This document shows positions 5,452-5,467 of a stretch of DNA of 5,467 bases, in pieces. The stretch comes from Acidobacteriota bacterium (GTDB taxonomy: Bacteria; Acidobacteriota; Vicinamibacteria; Vicinamibacterales; Vicinamibacteraceae). The notes beneath the pieces were generated by a model. It worked only from the letters and a program-made list of their open reading frames with translations, searched no databases and was not told the origin of the DNA. Both the position numbers and the translations under genes were made by a program. The first letter of the stretch is position 1. Each line of letters begins with the position of its first letter. Where the stretch lies: contig JACDAO010000744.1 in the NCBI GenBank assembly GCA_013695405.1, positions 1-5,467 on the forward strand. Direction: 5' to 3'.

Positions 5452-5467
5452 GCGAGCCGGGAGCCGA

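Overview
The window is high-GC bacterial DNA with four recognisable genes and one gene remnant. I infer Acidobacteriota, perhaps a Vicinamibacteria-type soil lineage. The inference rests on the Oar-like TonB-dependent receptor fragment, the PafA-type secreted phosphatase, the hexuronate-type transporter and the base composition. No marker gene confirms it, so the taxonomy is tentative.

Layout from left to right. (1) Positions 5-908, minus strand: a GNAT-fold acyltransferase that resembles autoinducer-synthase or N-acyl-amino-acid-synthase type enzymes. Its C-terminal reading frame appears shifted by one base in a C/G-run tract at about 121-143; correcting it gives a more protein-like tail ending at position 5. 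(2) Positions 909-1456: about 550 bases with no convincing gene. They hold a good sigma-54 (-24/-12) promoter match pointing at the acyltransferase (1165-1181), a leader of about 250 nt with several short inverted repeats, and inverted repeats upstream where an enhancer-binding protein could sit. (3) Positions 1457-3537, minus strand: a two-gene unit, a secreted PafA-type zinc alkaline phosphatase/phosphodiesterase followed by arfB (ribosome rescue), joined by an ATGA stop/start overlap. (4) About 3573-4022, minus strand: an open but headless and tailless piece of a TonB-dependent receptor, wedged directly upstream of the phosphatase. (5) Positions 4023-4170: a compact divergent control region with a TTGACA-type minus-strand promoter, a hairpin or operator-like repeat, and a strong Shine-Dalgarno for the transporter. 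(6) Positions 4171-5451, plus strand: an MFS transporter of the anion:cation symporter (ExuT/GudP-like) type.

How the parts may work together. The phosphatase would release phosphate from periplasmic or extracellular phosphomonoesters, and the transporter would import sugar acids; both fit a scavenging heterotroph. ArfB is a housekeeping rescue factor that appears to share a message with the phosphatase through translational coupling. The acyltransferase has its own elaborate control region and is the least ordinary part of the window: a possible sigma-54-controlled, leader-regulated maker of an acylated small molecule. That role is inference from fold-level resemblance and promoter pattern only.
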